Below are positions 28,795 through 38,142 of a DNA stretch of 64,000 nt, one piece after another; the first letter of the stretch is position 1; every line of letters starts with the position of its first letter. The stretch comes from Brenneria rubrifaciens (lineage in GTDB: Bacteria; Pseudomonadota; Gammaproteobacteria; Enterobacterales; Enterobacteriaceae): contig NZ_CP034035.1 of assembly GCF_005484945.1 (NCBI RefSeq), positions 1,984,001 through 2,048,000 of the forward strand, written 5' to 3'. The notes under the pieces were generated by a model. It saw only the letters and a program-made list of their open reading frames with translations, searched no databases and was not told the origin of the DNA. Made by a program: the position numbers and the translations under genes.

Positions 28795-28990
28795 CATTGG
28801 GGAGTAGCCGGTTTCTGATAATCTTAGCGTCAGAAATGCTCGTATCAACATACTCGTTTCCTATCTGCATAATGGATAGTTCAAACGTGGTGCGGGCGGC
28901 CGATTGGCAGGCGAGACCATAGACACGGGGGATCATCATCTGGTTGGGGATGATCTACGTGGATATGGAGAACCGCCCAGCCGAGGCTAT
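28795..28990 (+). ncRNA. yybP-ykoY manganese riboswitch (mntP leader)
   Basis: The leader ahead of mntP carries the two conserved blocks of the yybP-ykoY class: GGGGAGTAGCCG at 28799-28810 and GGCGAGACCATAGACACGGGG at about 28910-28930, then a hairpin ATCATC-TGGTTGGG-GATGAT and the pairing region running into the mntP ribosome site (AACCGCCCAGCCGAGGCTAT). This class binds Mn2+ and turns on manganese exporters; the E. coli mntP leader is a known member. The preceding 200 bases (28591-28794) are very AT-rich, with no gene seen, and should hold the promoter. Confidence 0.93.
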
Positions 28991-28995
28991 TTAAA

Positions 28996-29568
28996 ATGAA
29001 CTTATCAGCAACCCTTATTCTTGCATTTGGTATGTCTATGGATGCGTTCGCCGCATCTATCGGTAAAGGTGCCGTACTGCACAAACCCCGTTTTCGGGAC
29101 GCCATACGCACCGGTCTCATCTTCGGTATCATTGAAGCCATTACGCCGTTAATCGGTTGGACCTTAGGTTTTTTTGCCAGCCAGTATATTCTCGAATGGG
29201 ATCATTGGGTTGCATTCACCTTACTGGTGATCCTCGGCGGCCGTATGATTGCCGAAGGCTTCAAGAAAACAGAAGCCTGCGCGCATGAAAAAATCAAAAA
29301 ACATAGTCTGGCGCTGCTGATGTGCACTGCGATCGCCACCAGTCTTGATGCGATGGCGATCGGTGTCGGACTGGCTTTCTTGCAGGTCAATATCTTCCAC
29401 ACCGCTATGGTTATCGGTATGGCAACCATGATTATGGTGACGTTCGGCATGCTGATTGGAAGATACATCGGCCCGCTGCTTGGCAAAAAGGCCGAAATAG
29501 TAGGCGGCGTAATACTGATAGGTATTGGCTGTAATATCCTCTATGAACATATTGGCAATCTGGCCTGA
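28996..29568 (+). CDS. mntP: Manganese efflux pump MntP
   Basis: A 190-residue inner membrane protein (E. coli MntP is 188) with about six hydrophobic segments and the paired DUF204 signatures: [15 protein letters not shown] in the first half and [15 protein letters not shown] in the second, each with the membrane Asp needed for Mn2+ transport. It exports excess manganese. Translation and transcription should be controlled by the riboswitch directly upstream. The window also encodes a SitABCD-type importer at 32-35.5 kb and the TerC-type YoaE, so import and export of manganese are all represented. Confidence 0.97.
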   Translation: MNLSATLILAFGMSMDAFAASIGKGAVLHKPRFRDAIRTGLIFGIIEAITPLIGWTLGFFASQYILEWDHWVAFTLLVILGGRMIAEGFKKTEACAHEKIKKHSLALLMCTAIATSLDAMAIGVGLAFLQVNIFHTAMVIGMATMIMVTFGMLIGRYIGPLLGKKAEIVGGVILIGIGCNILYEHIGNLA

Positions 29569-29587
29569 CTTCCCGGTATTTCCTGAA

Positions 29588-29620
29588 AAATGGGCGGGAT
29601 CGTAACGATCCCGCCCATTT
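29588..29620. terminator. Bidirectional terminator between mntP and rlmA
   Basis: AAATGGGCGGGATCG-TAA-CGATCCCGCCCATTT, a perfect 15-bp stem, followed by TTT on the plus strand and preceded by AAA-rich sequence that gives T residues on the minus strand. It lies between convergent genes. Confidence 0.92.
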
Positions 29621-29636
29621 TTTATAACGGCAATCC

Positions 29637-30497
29637 CTACACGCTCCCCTGCCGGCCAGCGCAACACGACGAGGCTGGCAATGACCCAATGCGCTGATGC
29701 AACCGGATAATAAAGTCTGTCTCACAAATGAATTGCGGCGCATCCTGTAAACGTTGGTTAACCATCGGCGTCGCCCGCCAGGCAAATGGCGTCATCTGCA
29801 ACAATGCAGCACCTTCCTGCCCCGTCAACTGCATCGGATAGGACAGCGTTTGTTGCTCGACAAGCTCAAATCCCACCAGCGTCTCATCTTTGATCACATG
29901 CAACTGCGCCTGCTCGTAGACTTCGGCCTTGAGTTGAAAAAGATGTCGAGGCCCAGGTGATACGGTTATCACCCACCCGCCTATTTTCACCGTGCGCTGC
30001 AATTCGGCATCATTGCAGGGGGCATAAATTTTCAATATGGCGTCCAGCGACCGATCGTCGAAAGGCAGACGCAGGCTTGACGCCACGCAAAAATCGACAT
30101 TCTTATAGCGCTTCGCCGCCTGCTGGATCGCCGCTTTTGAGATATCCAGTCCGTAAACTGTCAGTTCTCTTCGCCATTTCAAACACGCCGCCTGCCCCGC
30201 CGTGTAATACCCTTCTCCGCAGCCAATATCCAGCAGGGCGGTCGCGTCTTGCGCTAATTTTTCATCAGCACGCTGCGTCACGAACTCACGCAACGGCTGA
30301 TAGTGGCCTGCATCCAGAAACGCTCTGCGAGCCCGCATCATCTCGGCACTGTCACCCGGTTGTTTCGAGCGTTTAAATTGCACCGGCAACAAATTCACAT
30401 AGCCTTCTTTCGCACAGTCAAAACTATGGCGGCCGCATGACCATTGCTGATTTATCCGGTGCAAGGCTTGCTGACACAGTGGGCATTGATAAGACAT
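29637..30497 (-). CDS. rlmA: 23S rRNA (guanine(745)-N1)-methyltransferase RlmA
   Basis: A 286-residue SAM-dependent methyltransferase (E. coli RlmA is 269). The N-terminal zinc site reads CPLCQQAL followed by [17 protein letters not shown], and the SAM-binding motif is [13 protein letters not shown]. It methylates G745 in helix 35 of 23S rRNA. A GTG at 30503 lies two codons upstream, but ATG at 30497 (MSYQCPLC) agrees with the family. The C terminus is about 15 residues longer than in E. coli. It is between mntP and cspC as in E. coli. Confidence 0.95.
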   Translation of the reverse strand: MSYQCPLCQQALHRINQQWSCGRHSFDCAKEGYVNLLPVQFKRSKQPGDSAEMMRARRAFLDAGHYQPLREFVTQRADEKLAQDATALLDIGCGEGYYTAGQAACLKWRRELTVYGLDISKAAIQQAAKRYKNVDFCVASSLRLPFDDRSLDAILKIYAPCNDAELQRTVKIGGWVITVSPGPRHLFQLKAEVYEQAQLHVIKDETLVGFELVEQQTLSYPMQLTGQEGAALLQMTPFAWRATPMVNQRLQDAPQFICETDFIIRLHQRIGSLPASSCCAGRQGSV

Positions 30498-30597
30498 CAG
30501 CACATTTTTCCTACTAAAGATATTTTTTAAATGACGTCACATTTATCGATAAGACGCTATATCACAAAAATGGTGCTGCATTGATAAAAATCAGGCA

Positions 30598-30625
30598 ACA
30601 AAAAACCCGCAACATGGCGGGTTTT
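30598..30625 (-). terminator. Rho-independent terminator of cspC
   Basis: On the minus strand, AAAACCCGCC-ATGTT-GCGGGTTTTTTG follows the cspC stop codon by about 20 bases: a G+C stem with a run of six T residues. Confidence 0.92.
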
Positions 30626-30642
30626 GCAATGGGAACTGTAAA

Positions 30643-30852
30643 TTACAGCGCAGTAACATTCACTGCTGACGGACCTTTCTGACCATCTTGAATTTCAAAC
30701 TCTACATTCTGACCTTCAGCCAGTGTTTTGAAGCCGTTACCTTGAATTGCAGAGAAGTGTACGAATACATCTTTGCTACCGTCAGCCGGGGTGATGAAAC
30801 CAAAACCTTTAGACTCGTTGAACCACTTAACCTGACCTTTCATCTTTGCCAT
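30643..30852 (-). CDS. cspC: Cold shock-like protein CspC
   Basis: A 69-residue single cold-shock domain, almost identical to E. coli CspC (starts [23 protein letters not shown]1 KGFGFI at 15-20, RNP2 VFVHF at 29-33). It binds RNA and single-stranded DNA and stabilises stress mRNAs; CspC is made at 37 degrees rather than on cold shock. In E. coli it is the second gene of yobF-cspC; no YobF-like peptide was found upstream here, where a long AT-rich region begins. Confidence 0.97.
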   Translation of the reverse strand: MAKMKGQVKWFNESKGFGFITPADGSKDVFVHFSAIQGNGFKTLAEGQNVEFEIQDGQKGPSAVNVTAL

Positions 30853-31900
30853 TTCAAATATCCTTTAATTGTTAAACCGCCAGAGGCGTTATACAGACAA
30901 ACCAAAGTCGTTACTGATTGAGGCACTAAGATAAGGTTCGGCAGAGAAGCGGTATTCAACGCTAACGTTTGTACTCAAGACTTCTTTACTGAAAATGCCA
31001 TTCATATACAGAACTGTACCTCGTTTTACCCAAATGCGTTATTACACACTCTGTAATCGATAGCAAGCCATTTTTTGTCAGTCGTGGACATACCACACAA
31101 ATTAGAGCCATCCATCGTTCGGAATTAGGCCGTCATGCGCTAACTTATTCTATTGATAAGATTAAATACATCTAGACTCGAACAGTCCAATCAGTCACCT
31201 ATAGAGAGATAAGAAAATACAAAGAGAAACACACATGTAGCGAATTATTGGAGCGGCAAATTATAACGATTTATTATAATAATTAGCGTTCTTAAATCCT
31301 GGTATAGAGAGATTAAACCAGAGAACAAAGCGCCCCTGCGCCCCACGCCTTATAGAAATATTCGCACTTTATTTCTACTTTTCTTCATTAGCTCACGACC
31401 TTCGTTTCAAAGAGAAATGAAAGTGGCTTTTTTGCTGATTTTTATCAATTTTTCCGGTTAATCGACTTGTATCATAACGATAAACAATCCGGCCAACAGC
31501 GTCAGTAAAATGATACTTGCTAGCTTCCAGCGTTTTTCTGATTTAGTGCTCATGTCTTTTACACACCTTCCTGATGGAGTTTTATACTGTATATTTAACT
31601 TACCAATCTTTTATCGGCAGCTTTGAATGTTTTGTTAATTTTCATCCGACACTTTATCCCCTCATTTCGCTTACTTACCCGTCAGCTCAAAAAGCGCAGA
31701 TTGCACGCATCATCGTTTCAGTTAGACTTACGTTGCAACATTGAGTACGATTTATTAAATTAGGTCAATATTTTGTAACCGCAAGGAGCATTATGAGTTT
31801 TTTGCTCATATGCACGGGCGTACACACAGCCATCACTCTTATCATCAGACACGCAATCACCTTCAACTACCTTTGCTACTCGTTTCCGGCCCTTGACTTA
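30853..31900. other. Gene-poor region between cspC and the sit operon
   Basis: About 1.05 kb of AT-rich DNA. It contains the cspC leader and promoter on the right-hand side of cspC and one small minus-strand frame at 31458-31553 (listed separately). Apart from that frame, no gene is supported: other open frames are short, lack ribosome sites and match nothing recognised. E. coli has yobF here; no remnant of it was seen. The length of the region suggests either deletion of genes or unrecognised small RNAs. Confidence 0.5.
31458..31553 (-). CDS. Putative single-span small membrane protein (31 aa)
   Basis: A 31-codon frame from ATG at 31553 to TAA at 31458. The peptide has a basic N terminus (MSTKSEKRWK), one hydrophobic span (LASIILLTLLAGLFIVMI) and a short acidic end (QVD), the usual layout of enterobacterial small membrane proteins such as MgrB, YniD and MgtS, though it matches none of these by sequence. 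The ribosome site AGGAAGG is present but about 12 bases upstream, longer than ideal. The amino acid pattern is more telling than length alone. It could still be a chance frame. Confidence 0.5.
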   Translation of the reverse strand: MSTKSEKRWKLASIILLTLLAGLFIVMIQVD

Positions 31901-31903
31901 AAT

Positions 31904-31922
31904 GATATTGATAATTATTCTC
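31904..31922 (+). promoter_or_regulatory. Fur box-like operator upstream of sitA
   Basis: GATATTGATAATTATTCTC matches the 19-base Fur consensus GATAATGATAATCATTATC at most positions and lies about 35 bases before the sitA start. A -35-like TTGACT is at 31893-31898, so bound Fur would cover the promoter. Sit/Yfe operons are known to be Fur- and often MntR-regulated; a separate MntR site was not resolved. Confidence 0.75.
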
Positions 31923-31956
31923 ACCCACCATACTCAAGCTTTGTAAGGATATCAGC

Positions 31957-32871
31957 ATGACCGGCTTTCAGGCGCATTTCTTTCCCTATCTGCGACGTTT
32001 TGCCTTGCCGTGCGCATTACTCATGCTGGCCAGCGTCCATACTCAGGCGGCTGAAAAGCTCAAAGTCGTCACCACTTTCACGGTTATTCAGGATATCGCG
32101 CAAAACATCGCAGGTGATGCCGCGACGGTAGAGTCAATTACCAAACCAGGAGCGGAAATTCACGACTACCAGCCGACGCCGCGCGACATCGTTAAAGCGC
32201 AGTCAGCTCAGTTGATACTGTGGAATGGCATGAATCTGGAGCGCTGGTTTGAGCGCTTTTTTGAAAATGTCAAAGATGTTCCCGCCATAGTGGTGACGGA
32301 AGGGATTACGCCGCAATCCATTCGTGAAGGCGCCTACCATGGCAATCCCAATCCGCATGCCTGGATGTCGCCTTCCAATGCGCGGATTTATATCGAGAAT
32401 ATTCGTGCGGGACTGGTAAAATACGATCCGCAGAATGCCGACATCTATAATCGCAATGCCAAAGCCTATGCGGAAAAAGTCAACGCGATCGATGCCCCTC
32501 TGCGCGAACGCCTCTCTCGTATTCCTGAAGCGCAACGGTGGCTGGTGACCAGTGAAGGCGCCTTTAGCTATCTGGCCAAAGATTATCAATTCAATGAAGT
32601 ATACTTATGGCCAATAAACGCGGATGAACAGGGATCGCCTCAACAGGTACGCCGCGTGATTGATACCGTCCGGGAGAAACACATTCCTGTCGTATTCAGC
32701 GAAAGCACCGTCTCGGACAAACCGGCAAAACAAGTCAGCAAAGAAACCGGGGCCAGGTATGGCGGAGTTCTCTATGTTGATTCTCTGTCAAATGAAAAAG
32801 GCCCGGTCCCTACCTACATCGACCTGCTGAACGTCACGGTAGAAACCATCGCCAAAGGATTTGATCAATGA
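31957..32871 (+). CDS. sitA: Metal ABC transporter substrate-binding protein (SitA/YfeA)
   Basis: A 304-residue cluster 9 (ZnuA/PsaA-type) binding protein. The N terminus is a signal peptide ([15 protein letters not shown], hydrophobic core, cleavage near TQAAEK). The mature part has the pattern of SitA/YfeA, with metal-ligand histidines expected in [13 protein letters not shown] and NPHAWMSP and acidic ligands in the C-terminal lobe (VFSESTVSD and YVDSL). It captures Mn2+ and/or Fe2+ in the periplasm. First gene of a four-gene operon with overlapping stops and starts, behind a Fur-like box. Confidence 0.94.
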   Translation: MTGFQAHFFPYLRRFALPCALLMLASVHTQAAEKLKVVTTFTVIQDIAQNIAGDAATVESITKPGAEIHDYQPTPRDIVKAQSAQLILWNGMNLERWFERFFENVKDVPAIVVTEGITPQSIREGAYHGNPNPHAWMSPSNARIYIENIRAGLVKYDPQNADIYNRNAKAYAEKVNAIDAPLRERLSRIPEAQRWLVTSEGAFSYLAKDYQFNEVYLWPINADEQGSPQQVRRVIDTVREKHIPVVFSESTVSDKPAKQVSKETGARYGGVLYVDSLSNEKGPVPTYIDLLNVTVETIAKGFDQ

Positions 32872-33761
32872 GCAGTGATACCGCAGCACAATCATTAGAT
32901 GTCCATGATGTTTCCGTCACTTATAGCAACGGGCATCAGGCGATACGGCACGCCTCTTTTTCGCTGAGCGGCGGAACGATTTGCGCGCTGGTCGGGGTAA
33001 ACGGCAGTGGGAAATCGACGTTATTCAAAAGTATCATGGGGCTGGTTAAACCCACCTCCGGGCACGTGTTGCTTAACAATAAGCCTATTTTTCAGGCGCT
33101 GAAACAGAACTTGGTGGCCTATGTTCCACAAACCGAAGATGTGGACTGGAACTTCCCCGTACTGGTTTCCGATGTCGTCATGATGGGGCGCTACGGCAAA
33201 ATGAATTTTCTGCGCATACCCAGCCAGCAGGATCGTGCCATCGTCGCCGAATCACTGGAACGCGTGGGGCTTTCCGCGCTGCGTGAGCGTCAAATCGGCG
33301 AACTCTCCGGCGGACAGAAAAAACGCGTCTTTCTCGCCCGCGCGCTGGCGCAGCAAGGCAGCGTATTGCTGCTGGACGAACCGTTCACCGGCGTCGATGT
33401 CAAAACCGAGAACGCCATTATCGATCTGCTCCGCACACTGCGCGACGAAGGACACTTGATTCTGGTCGCCACGCACAACCTCGGCAGCGTGCCAGAATTC
33501 TGCGATAACGTGATTCTGGTCAACCGGACCGTTCTGGCGGCCGGTCCCACCCACAGCACCTTTACCCAACGCAATCTGGAAAAAACCTTTGGCGGGGTGC
33601 TGCGCCATATTAATCTTGGTGGCCCACACCTTCACGACGATGACGATTCGCGTTCCGTAACGGTATTGACAGACGATGAGCGTCCGGCTGTTTTCTACGG
33701 CTCAACCAAGAGCGATTCTCCCGCTTTAAGCTCTGTACAGGTGGAGAAAAAGCACCGATGA
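32868..33761 (+). CDS. sitB: Metal ABC transporter ATP-binding protein (SitB/YfeB)
   Basis: A 297-residue ATPase of the manganese/iron ABC importer. Walker A is GVNGSGKST, the signature is LSGGQKKR, Walker B is SVLLLDEPF, and the H-loop is ATHN. Its start overlaps the sitA stop by four bases (ATGA), and its stop overlaps sitC in the same way, so translation is coupled. The C-terminal 60 residues beyond the ATPase core are acidic and His/Asp-rich at first ([10 protein letters not shown]), plausibly a metal-sensitive tail. Confidence 0.95.
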   Translation: MSSDTAAQSLDVHDVSVTYSNGHQAIRHASFSLSGGTICALVGVNGSGKSTLFKSIMGLVKPTSGHVLLNNKPIFQALKQNLVAYVPQTEDVDWNFPVLVSDVVMMGRYGKMNFLRIPSQQDRAIVAESLERVGLSALRERQIGELSGGQKKRVFLARALAQQGSVLLLDEPFTGVDVKTENAIIDLLRTLRDEGHLILVATHNLGSVPEFCDNVILVNRTVLAAGPTHSTFTQRNLEKTFGGVLRHINLGGPHLHDDDDSRSVTVLTDDERPAVFYGSTKSDSPALSSVQVEKKHR

Positions 33762-34621
33762 TCGACATCCTATTACAGCCCTTCGGTTATAACTACATGG
33801 TGAAAGCGATCTGGGTCAGCGCAATGGTGGGCGGCGTCTGTGCCTTTCTTTCCGCTTATCTGATGCTGAAAGGCTGGTCATTGATGGGGGATGCCCTGTC
33901 GCACTCGGTTGTTCCCGGTGTGGCGGGCGCTTACGCGCTGGGTTTGCCGTATGTCGTCGGCGCGTTTTTTACCGGTATGCTGGCTGCGCTGGCTATGACG
34001 CTCATCCGACATATTACCCGGCTACGTGAAGACGCCATCATCGGCTTTATTTTTTCTACATTCTTCGCGGTCGGTTTATTGATTATTTCGCTCAATCCGA
34101 CGTCAGTTAACGTTCAGTCGATTATTTTCGGCAATATTCTGGGTATCGCCGACGAAGATGTTCTTCAGGTGGAAATTATCATCGGGGTGACGTTCGTGAT
34201 CCTATGTCTGCTATGGAAAGATCTGCTTGCCGTGTTTTTTGATGAAAACCATGCACAATCCATCGGCCTTTCTCCGCTGAGGTTGAAAATCCTTTTCTTT
34301 ACCCTGCTCAGCGCCTGTACCGTTGCCGCATTGCAAACCGTTGGCGCCATTCTGGTAATCGCAATGGTCATTACCCCTGGCGCCACAGCTTATCTTCTTA
34401 CCGACCGGTTTGACCGTCTGGTGCTGATTGCCATAGCGCTGGGGTCCATTTCCAGCGCCGCGGGCGCTTACCTGAGTTTTTTTCTCGACGGCGCAACCGG
34501 CGGCGTTATCGTCACACTGCAAACCTTGATATTCCTGCTGGCGTTTTTATTCGCCCCGAAACAGGGATTGCTGACATCACGCCGCGCCCGACAGCGCGAT
34601 CAGCAGGGAGACGCGCTATGA
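33758..34621 (+). CDS. sitC: Metal ABC transporter permease (SitC/YfeC)
   Basis: A 287-residue ABC-3 family permease with eight or nine hydrophobic segments. The [22 protein letters not shown] segment is the family signature, and [19 protein letters not shown] near residue 200 is typical. It forms the membrane channel with SitD. The start overlaps sitB and the stop overlaps sitD by four bases each. Confidence 0.95.
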   Translation: MIDILLQPFGYNYMVKAIWVSAMVGGVCAFLSAYLMLKGWSLMGDALSHSVVPGVAGAYALGLPYVVGAFFTGMLAALAMTLIRHITRLREDAIIGFIFSTFFAVGLLIISLNPTSVNVQSIIFGNILGIADEDVLQVEIIIGVTFVILCLLWKDLLAVFFDENHAQSIGLSPLRLKILFFTLLSACTVAALQTVGAILVIAMVITPGATAYLLTDRFDRLVLIAIALGSISSAAGAYLSFFLDGATGGVIVTLQTLIFLLAFLFAPKQGLLTSRRARQRDQQGDAL

Positions 34622-35478
34622 GCATGCTAATCAGTTGGTTAACCGAACCGCTCGCCTACCCGTTTATGCAGCGAGCGGTTATCGCCGCCATCGTTACGGG
34701 GACGGTATGCGCCGTCTTGTCCTGCTATCTGGTGCTGAAGGGGTGGTCGCTGATGGGCGACGCGATTTCTCATGCCGTTTTGCCCGGCATTGTTCTGGCG
34801 TTTTGGCTTGGTATCCCGCTGGTCATCGGCGCTTTTGCATCCGGCATCTTTTGCGCCGTCGCCACTGGCTATGTCAAAGAACATAGCCGGGTAAAAGAAG
34901 ATACGGTCATGGGCATCATCTTTTCCGGTATGTTTGCGCTGGGTCTGGTGTTGTTTGCCCGCATTGATACCGACCAGCATCTCAACCATATTTTGTTCGG
35001 CAACGTACTGGGAATTACCGGACAAGAGCTGACGCAACTCCTGGTCATTGCCGCCATTACGCTATTTGTCATCCTGCTGAAATGGCGCGATTTCATGCTC
35101 TACTGCTTTGATCCCGGCCATGCGCGTGTAATTGGTCTGCCGGTGAAACTGCTGCACTATGGTCTGCTCTGCCTGCTGGCGTTAACCATTGTGGCATCGT
35201 TACAGGCGGTCGGCGTGATTTTGGTGATCGCGATGCTGATCGCGCCGGGTATCATCGCGTTTATGGTATGCAAACGCTTTGACCGCATGCTGATGCTGGC
35301 AACGGTGGCGTCTGTGGCGTCCTGCGTCGCCGGAACCTTAATCAGTTTCCACATTGATGGCGCCACCGGCCCTTGTATTGTGCTCGTTCAAGCGTTGTTC
35401 TTTACGCTGGCTCTGACTTATCATCAGTGGAAACTTCGCAGAAGCGCAACGTTGGCTGCCGGAGCTAAAATAGCCTAA
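34618..35478 (+). CDS. sitD: Metal ABC transporter permease (SitD/YfeD)
   Basis: A 286-residue ABC-3 family permease, paralogous to SitC. Matching signatures are SLMGDAISHAVLPGIVLAFW and GVILVIAMLIAPGIIAFMV. It pairs with SitC in the importer and is the last gene of the operon. The paralogous pair with separate genes is the Sit/Yfe arrangement, rather than the single-permease ZnuABC arrangement, which supports manganese/iron rather than zinc as substrate. Confidence 0.95.
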   Translation: MSMLISWLTEPLAYPFMQRAVIAAIVTGTVCAVLSCYLVLKGWSLMGDAISHAVLPGIVLAFWLGIPLVIGAFASGIFCAVATGYVKEHSRVKEDTVMGIIFSGMFALGLVLFARIDTDQHLNHILFGNVLGITGQELTQLLVIAAITLFVILLKWRDFMLYCFDPGHARVIGLPVKLLHYGLLCLLALTIVASLQAVGVILVIAMLIAPGIIAFMVCKRFDRMLMLATVASVASCVAGTLISFHIDGATGPCIVLVQALFFTLALTYHQWKLRRSATLAAGAKIA

Positions 35479-35721
35479 GGCGCTCCCTGAGTTTACCTCT
35501 GCCTTGACGTAAACTCAGGGATGGTCAACGCCAACTGCGTTATATTTTAACTGCGTCTATACTCTTTTCCTGAGCACTTCCACTGTCGTCATCCATCATC
35601 ACTGTGTCACAGTGCCCGTTTTAATTGTGTTCTATGGGCTAACGTAGTGATAATCAGTAGCATTGGGTGGCAGCGGCGGGATGATCAGGTTTTCTGGCAA
35701 CATCAACGGGAGGATGACCAT

Positions 35722-36582
35722 ATGTGGCAAGCAATCAGCCAAATTCTGGAAGAATACCTCGGTGCCGCTGACATTCAGGAGCGCCAGGCATTACCCGGCG
35801 GAGAAATCCACTCCGCATGGTATGTCCGCTATGGCGAGCACGAAGTTTTCGTCAAGTGCGATATCCGTGAAATGCTGCCCAAATTCACCGCCGAAGCCGA
35901 CCAACTCTCGTTACTGGCCCGCAGTCAAACCGTGAATATTCCCGTGGTTTACGGTGTCGGCAGTTCCCGCGACAACAGCTTCCTGCTATTGGAATACCTG
36001 CCGGTAAAACCGCTGGATGCTCACGGCGCCTGGTGCCTCGGCGAACAGTTGGCGCACCTGCATCAATGGAGCGATCAGCCGCAGTTTGGGCTGGATTTTG
36101 ACAATGACCTGTCAACCACGCCGCAGCCTAATTGCTGGCAGCGACGGTGGCCCACGTTCTTTGCTGAACAGCGGATTGGCTGGCAGCTTCAGTTAGCCGC
36201 CGAAAAAGGCATGCATTTCGGTGACATCGAAACGCTGATCGCGCGTGTAGAGGAAAGGCTGTTAGGTCATCAGCCTCAGCCATCACTGCTGCATGGCGAC
36301 CTATGGCCCGATAACTGCGCTAACAGCCACAATGGATGCTACCTGTTCGATCCGGCCTGTTACTGGGGCGACAGGGAGTGCGACCTGGCGATGTTGCCGC
36401 TTTATCCTAAGCTGCCACCACAAATTTATGACGGCTATCAGAGCGTATGGCCGCTGGATAAAGACTTTATCGAACGCCAGCCGGTCTACCAAATTTATTA
36501 TCTGCTCAACCGCGCCAATCTATTTGGCGGGAAAAACATTCTTGAGGCGCAACAGGCTATTGAGCAACAGTTCAATCTATGA
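35722..36582 (+). CDS. yniA: Fructosamine kinase family protein YniA
   Basis: A 286-residue kinase-fold protein, the same length as E. coli YniA. The catalytic loop LLHGDLWPDNC and metal-site region DPACYWGDRECDLAML mark the fructosamine/ketosamine-3-kinase family, thought to phosphorylate sugar adducts on amines and so help remove glycation damage. The frame is open upstream to 35647, but the ATG at 35722 gives the family N terminus MWQAISQILEE and exact length. yniB lies convergently and hxpB (yniC) beyond it, as in E. coli. Confidence 0.95.
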   Translation: MWQAISQILEEYLGAADIQERQALPGGEIHSAWYVRYGEHEVFVKCDIREMLPKFTAEADQLSLLARSQTVNIPVVYGVGSSRDNSFLLLEYLPVKPLDAHGAWCLGEQLAHLHQWSDQPQFGLDFDNDLSTTPQPNCWQRRWPTFFAEQRIGWQLQLAAEKGMHFGDIETLIARVEERLLGHQPQPSLLHGDLWPDNCANSHNGCYLFDPACYWGDRECDLAMLPLYPKLPPQIYDGYQSVWPLDKDFIERQPVYQIYYLLNRANLFGGKNILEAQQAIEQQFNL

Positions 36583-36676
36583 CGTGACCACATCCGCTAT
36601 ACCACCGGCGAAACGCTGAAAGAACATGGCTGGCGGCGACTCGGCGCAGGCGATAAACGCCCCGATGCCCATTTAA

Positions 36677-37225
36677 TCAGACGGGAATTCCCAGTAAGCG
36701 TAAAATCACGTACCCCAAGCCGGCCAGAATCAGCGGCAGGATATAAAGCGGAAAAAATTGCAGAAAAATGGTGTGGTGCGGCATCACAACACGCGCTTCT
36801 AATGCTTCGCGCGTACGGCTTTCGTTACCCTTCGCTTTATCCAGAATCAGCTGATCTTCGATACCCTCACGAATAGCTTTCACCTGACGAGACATACGCG
36901 CGCCAGACACCTGTAGCGCCAGTCCGACAAAAATCAGGATGTAAATCAACCAGAACATCAGGCTTGACGGCACAAAAAAGCGCGAAAAATCAGGAACCGG
37001 CGAGTTATACCAAAAATTATCCAGAAATGGCGTATTGAAGCGAACCATATCAATCATCAAGTACAAAAAATCCAGCAGAACCGCATCAATCCCCTCCCTT
37101 CTCTGTTTATAGGCATAAAGATAATTGGCTAACGAAACGAGTGTAGACAGCAACGCCGGAATAAAAATTATCCATCCCGCGATACGTTTAACCACGGCAA
37201 TACGGCCAGCCAGTTGATATGTCAT
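36677..37225 (-). CDS. yniB: YniB family inner membrane protein
   Basis: A 182-residue protein (E. coli YniB is 178) with three hydrophobic segments (WIIFIPALLSTLVSLANYLY, FWLIYILIFVGLALQ and LYILPLILAGLGYVIL). The conserved segment DNFWYNSPVPDF and MPHHTIFLQFF identify the family; function unknown. The frame is open to 37252, but ATG at 37225 follows AAGGAG and gives MTYQLAGRIAVVKRI, matching E. coli. It is divergent from hxpB. Confidence 0.94.
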   Translation of the reverse strand: MTYQLAGRIAVVKRIAGWIIFIPALLSTLVSLANYLYAYKQRREGIDAVLLDFLYLMIDMVRFNTPFLDNFWYNSPVPDFSRFFVPSSLMFWLIYILIFVGLALQVSGARMSRQVKAIREGIEDQLILDKAKGNESRTREALEARVVMPHHTIFLQFFPLYILPLILAGLGYVILRLLGIPV

Positions 37226-37420
37226 GAGTTCTCCTTTTGAACGGCGCAGCAACGTATATCAAATAGTGTATACATAAAAAAAATCGCCGGCAGTCTACTG
37301 TAGATTTATTATCGTCAATGTCTTATCGCCCGACGCGCTTTATAGGCAATGATTTAGCGTATAATCAACGCGTATTCTCATTGATTTCTGACTCTTTCCA
37401 CCCTGCGGGAACTGCTTTGT

Positions 37421-38086
37421 ATGACCCCTGACTTTTCTATCCAAGCGGCCATTTTTGATATGGATGGCTTACTGATTGACTCCGAACCCCTGTGGGACAT
37501 GGCCGAAATTGAAGTCATCGCCTCGCTGGGGATTGATACTTCGCTACGCCAATCCATGACCGACACGCTGGGATTACGTATCGATATGGTGGTTGATCTC
37601 TGGTATCAGATCGCTCCCTGGAACTCGCCCAGCCGGGAAGTTGTCGTTAACCGCATTATTGAGCGCGCAATCGAATTAGTTGCTGAACGCCGCCCTCTGT
37701 TGCCCGGCGTTGAACACGCGTTGCAGCTCTGCCGCCAGCGACATCTCAAAATAGGTCTGGCTTCTGCTTCGCCGCTGCGCATGTTGCAACAGGTACTCCA
37801 CATGTTCCATCTTGAAACTTATTTTGATGTTCTGGTTTCCGCGGAAAAGCTGCCCTATAGCAAACCTCATCCTGAGGTCTACCTGAACGCGGCTAACAGC
37901 CTGGGCGTTTCACCTTTACAGTGTGTCACGCTGGAAGATTCGATAAACGGCATGATTGCCACCAAAGCAGCCCGCATGCGTTCCATCGTGGTTCCGCAAC
38001 CTGAGTTCAGCCAAGACCCACGCTGGGCGCTGGCCGAACTCAAGCTGGAATCTTTACTGCAACTGGATAACGGGCACATTTCGTGA
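37421..38086 (+). CDS. hxpB: Hexitol phosphatase HxpB
   Basis: A 221-residue HAD-superfamily phosphatase (E. coli HxpB/YniC is 222). The nucleophile motif is IFDMDGLLIDSEP; the second motif lies in LASASP; the Lys and Asp motifs lie in KLPYSKPHPEVY and LEDSINGM. It dephosphorylates sugar phosphates, with 2-deoxyglucose-6-phosphate and hexitol phosphates among known substrates. Start ATG at 37421. A short hairpin follows the stop. Confidence 0.96.
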   Translation: MTPDFSIQAAIFDMDGLLIDSEPLWDMAEIEVIASLGIDTSLRQSMTDTLGLRIDMVVDLWYQIAPWNSPSREVVVNRIIERAIELVAERRPLLPGVEHALQLCRQRHLKIGLASASPLRMLQQVLHMFHLETYFDVLVSAEKLPYSKPHPEVYLNAANSLGVSPLQCVTLEDSINGMIATKAARMRSIVVPQPEFSQDPRWALAELKLESLLQLDNGHIS

Positions 38087-38106
38087 TGCCCCGAGAACCG
38101 GTGATT

Positions 38107-38128
38107 AGCCGGAAGGCGAGTTCCGGCT
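38107..38128. terminator. Hairpin between hxpB and the RcnB-like gene
   Basis: AGCCGGAA-GGCGAG-TTCCGGCT, an 8-bp stem between convergent genes; no clear T run. Confidence 0.6.
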
Positions 38129-38142
38129 GACGCTCTAATTTG

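Noticed and set aside
30853..31100. yobF upstream of cspC, as in E. coli
   Set aside because: No frame resembling YobF was found in the expected place on either strand.
36583..36676. In-frame continuation after the yniA stop codon reading a protein-like segment (TGETLKEHGWRRLGAGDKRP)
   Set aside because: YniA already has its full normal length of 286 residues, and the continuation runs into the antisense of yniB; no start, ribosome site or family match was found.
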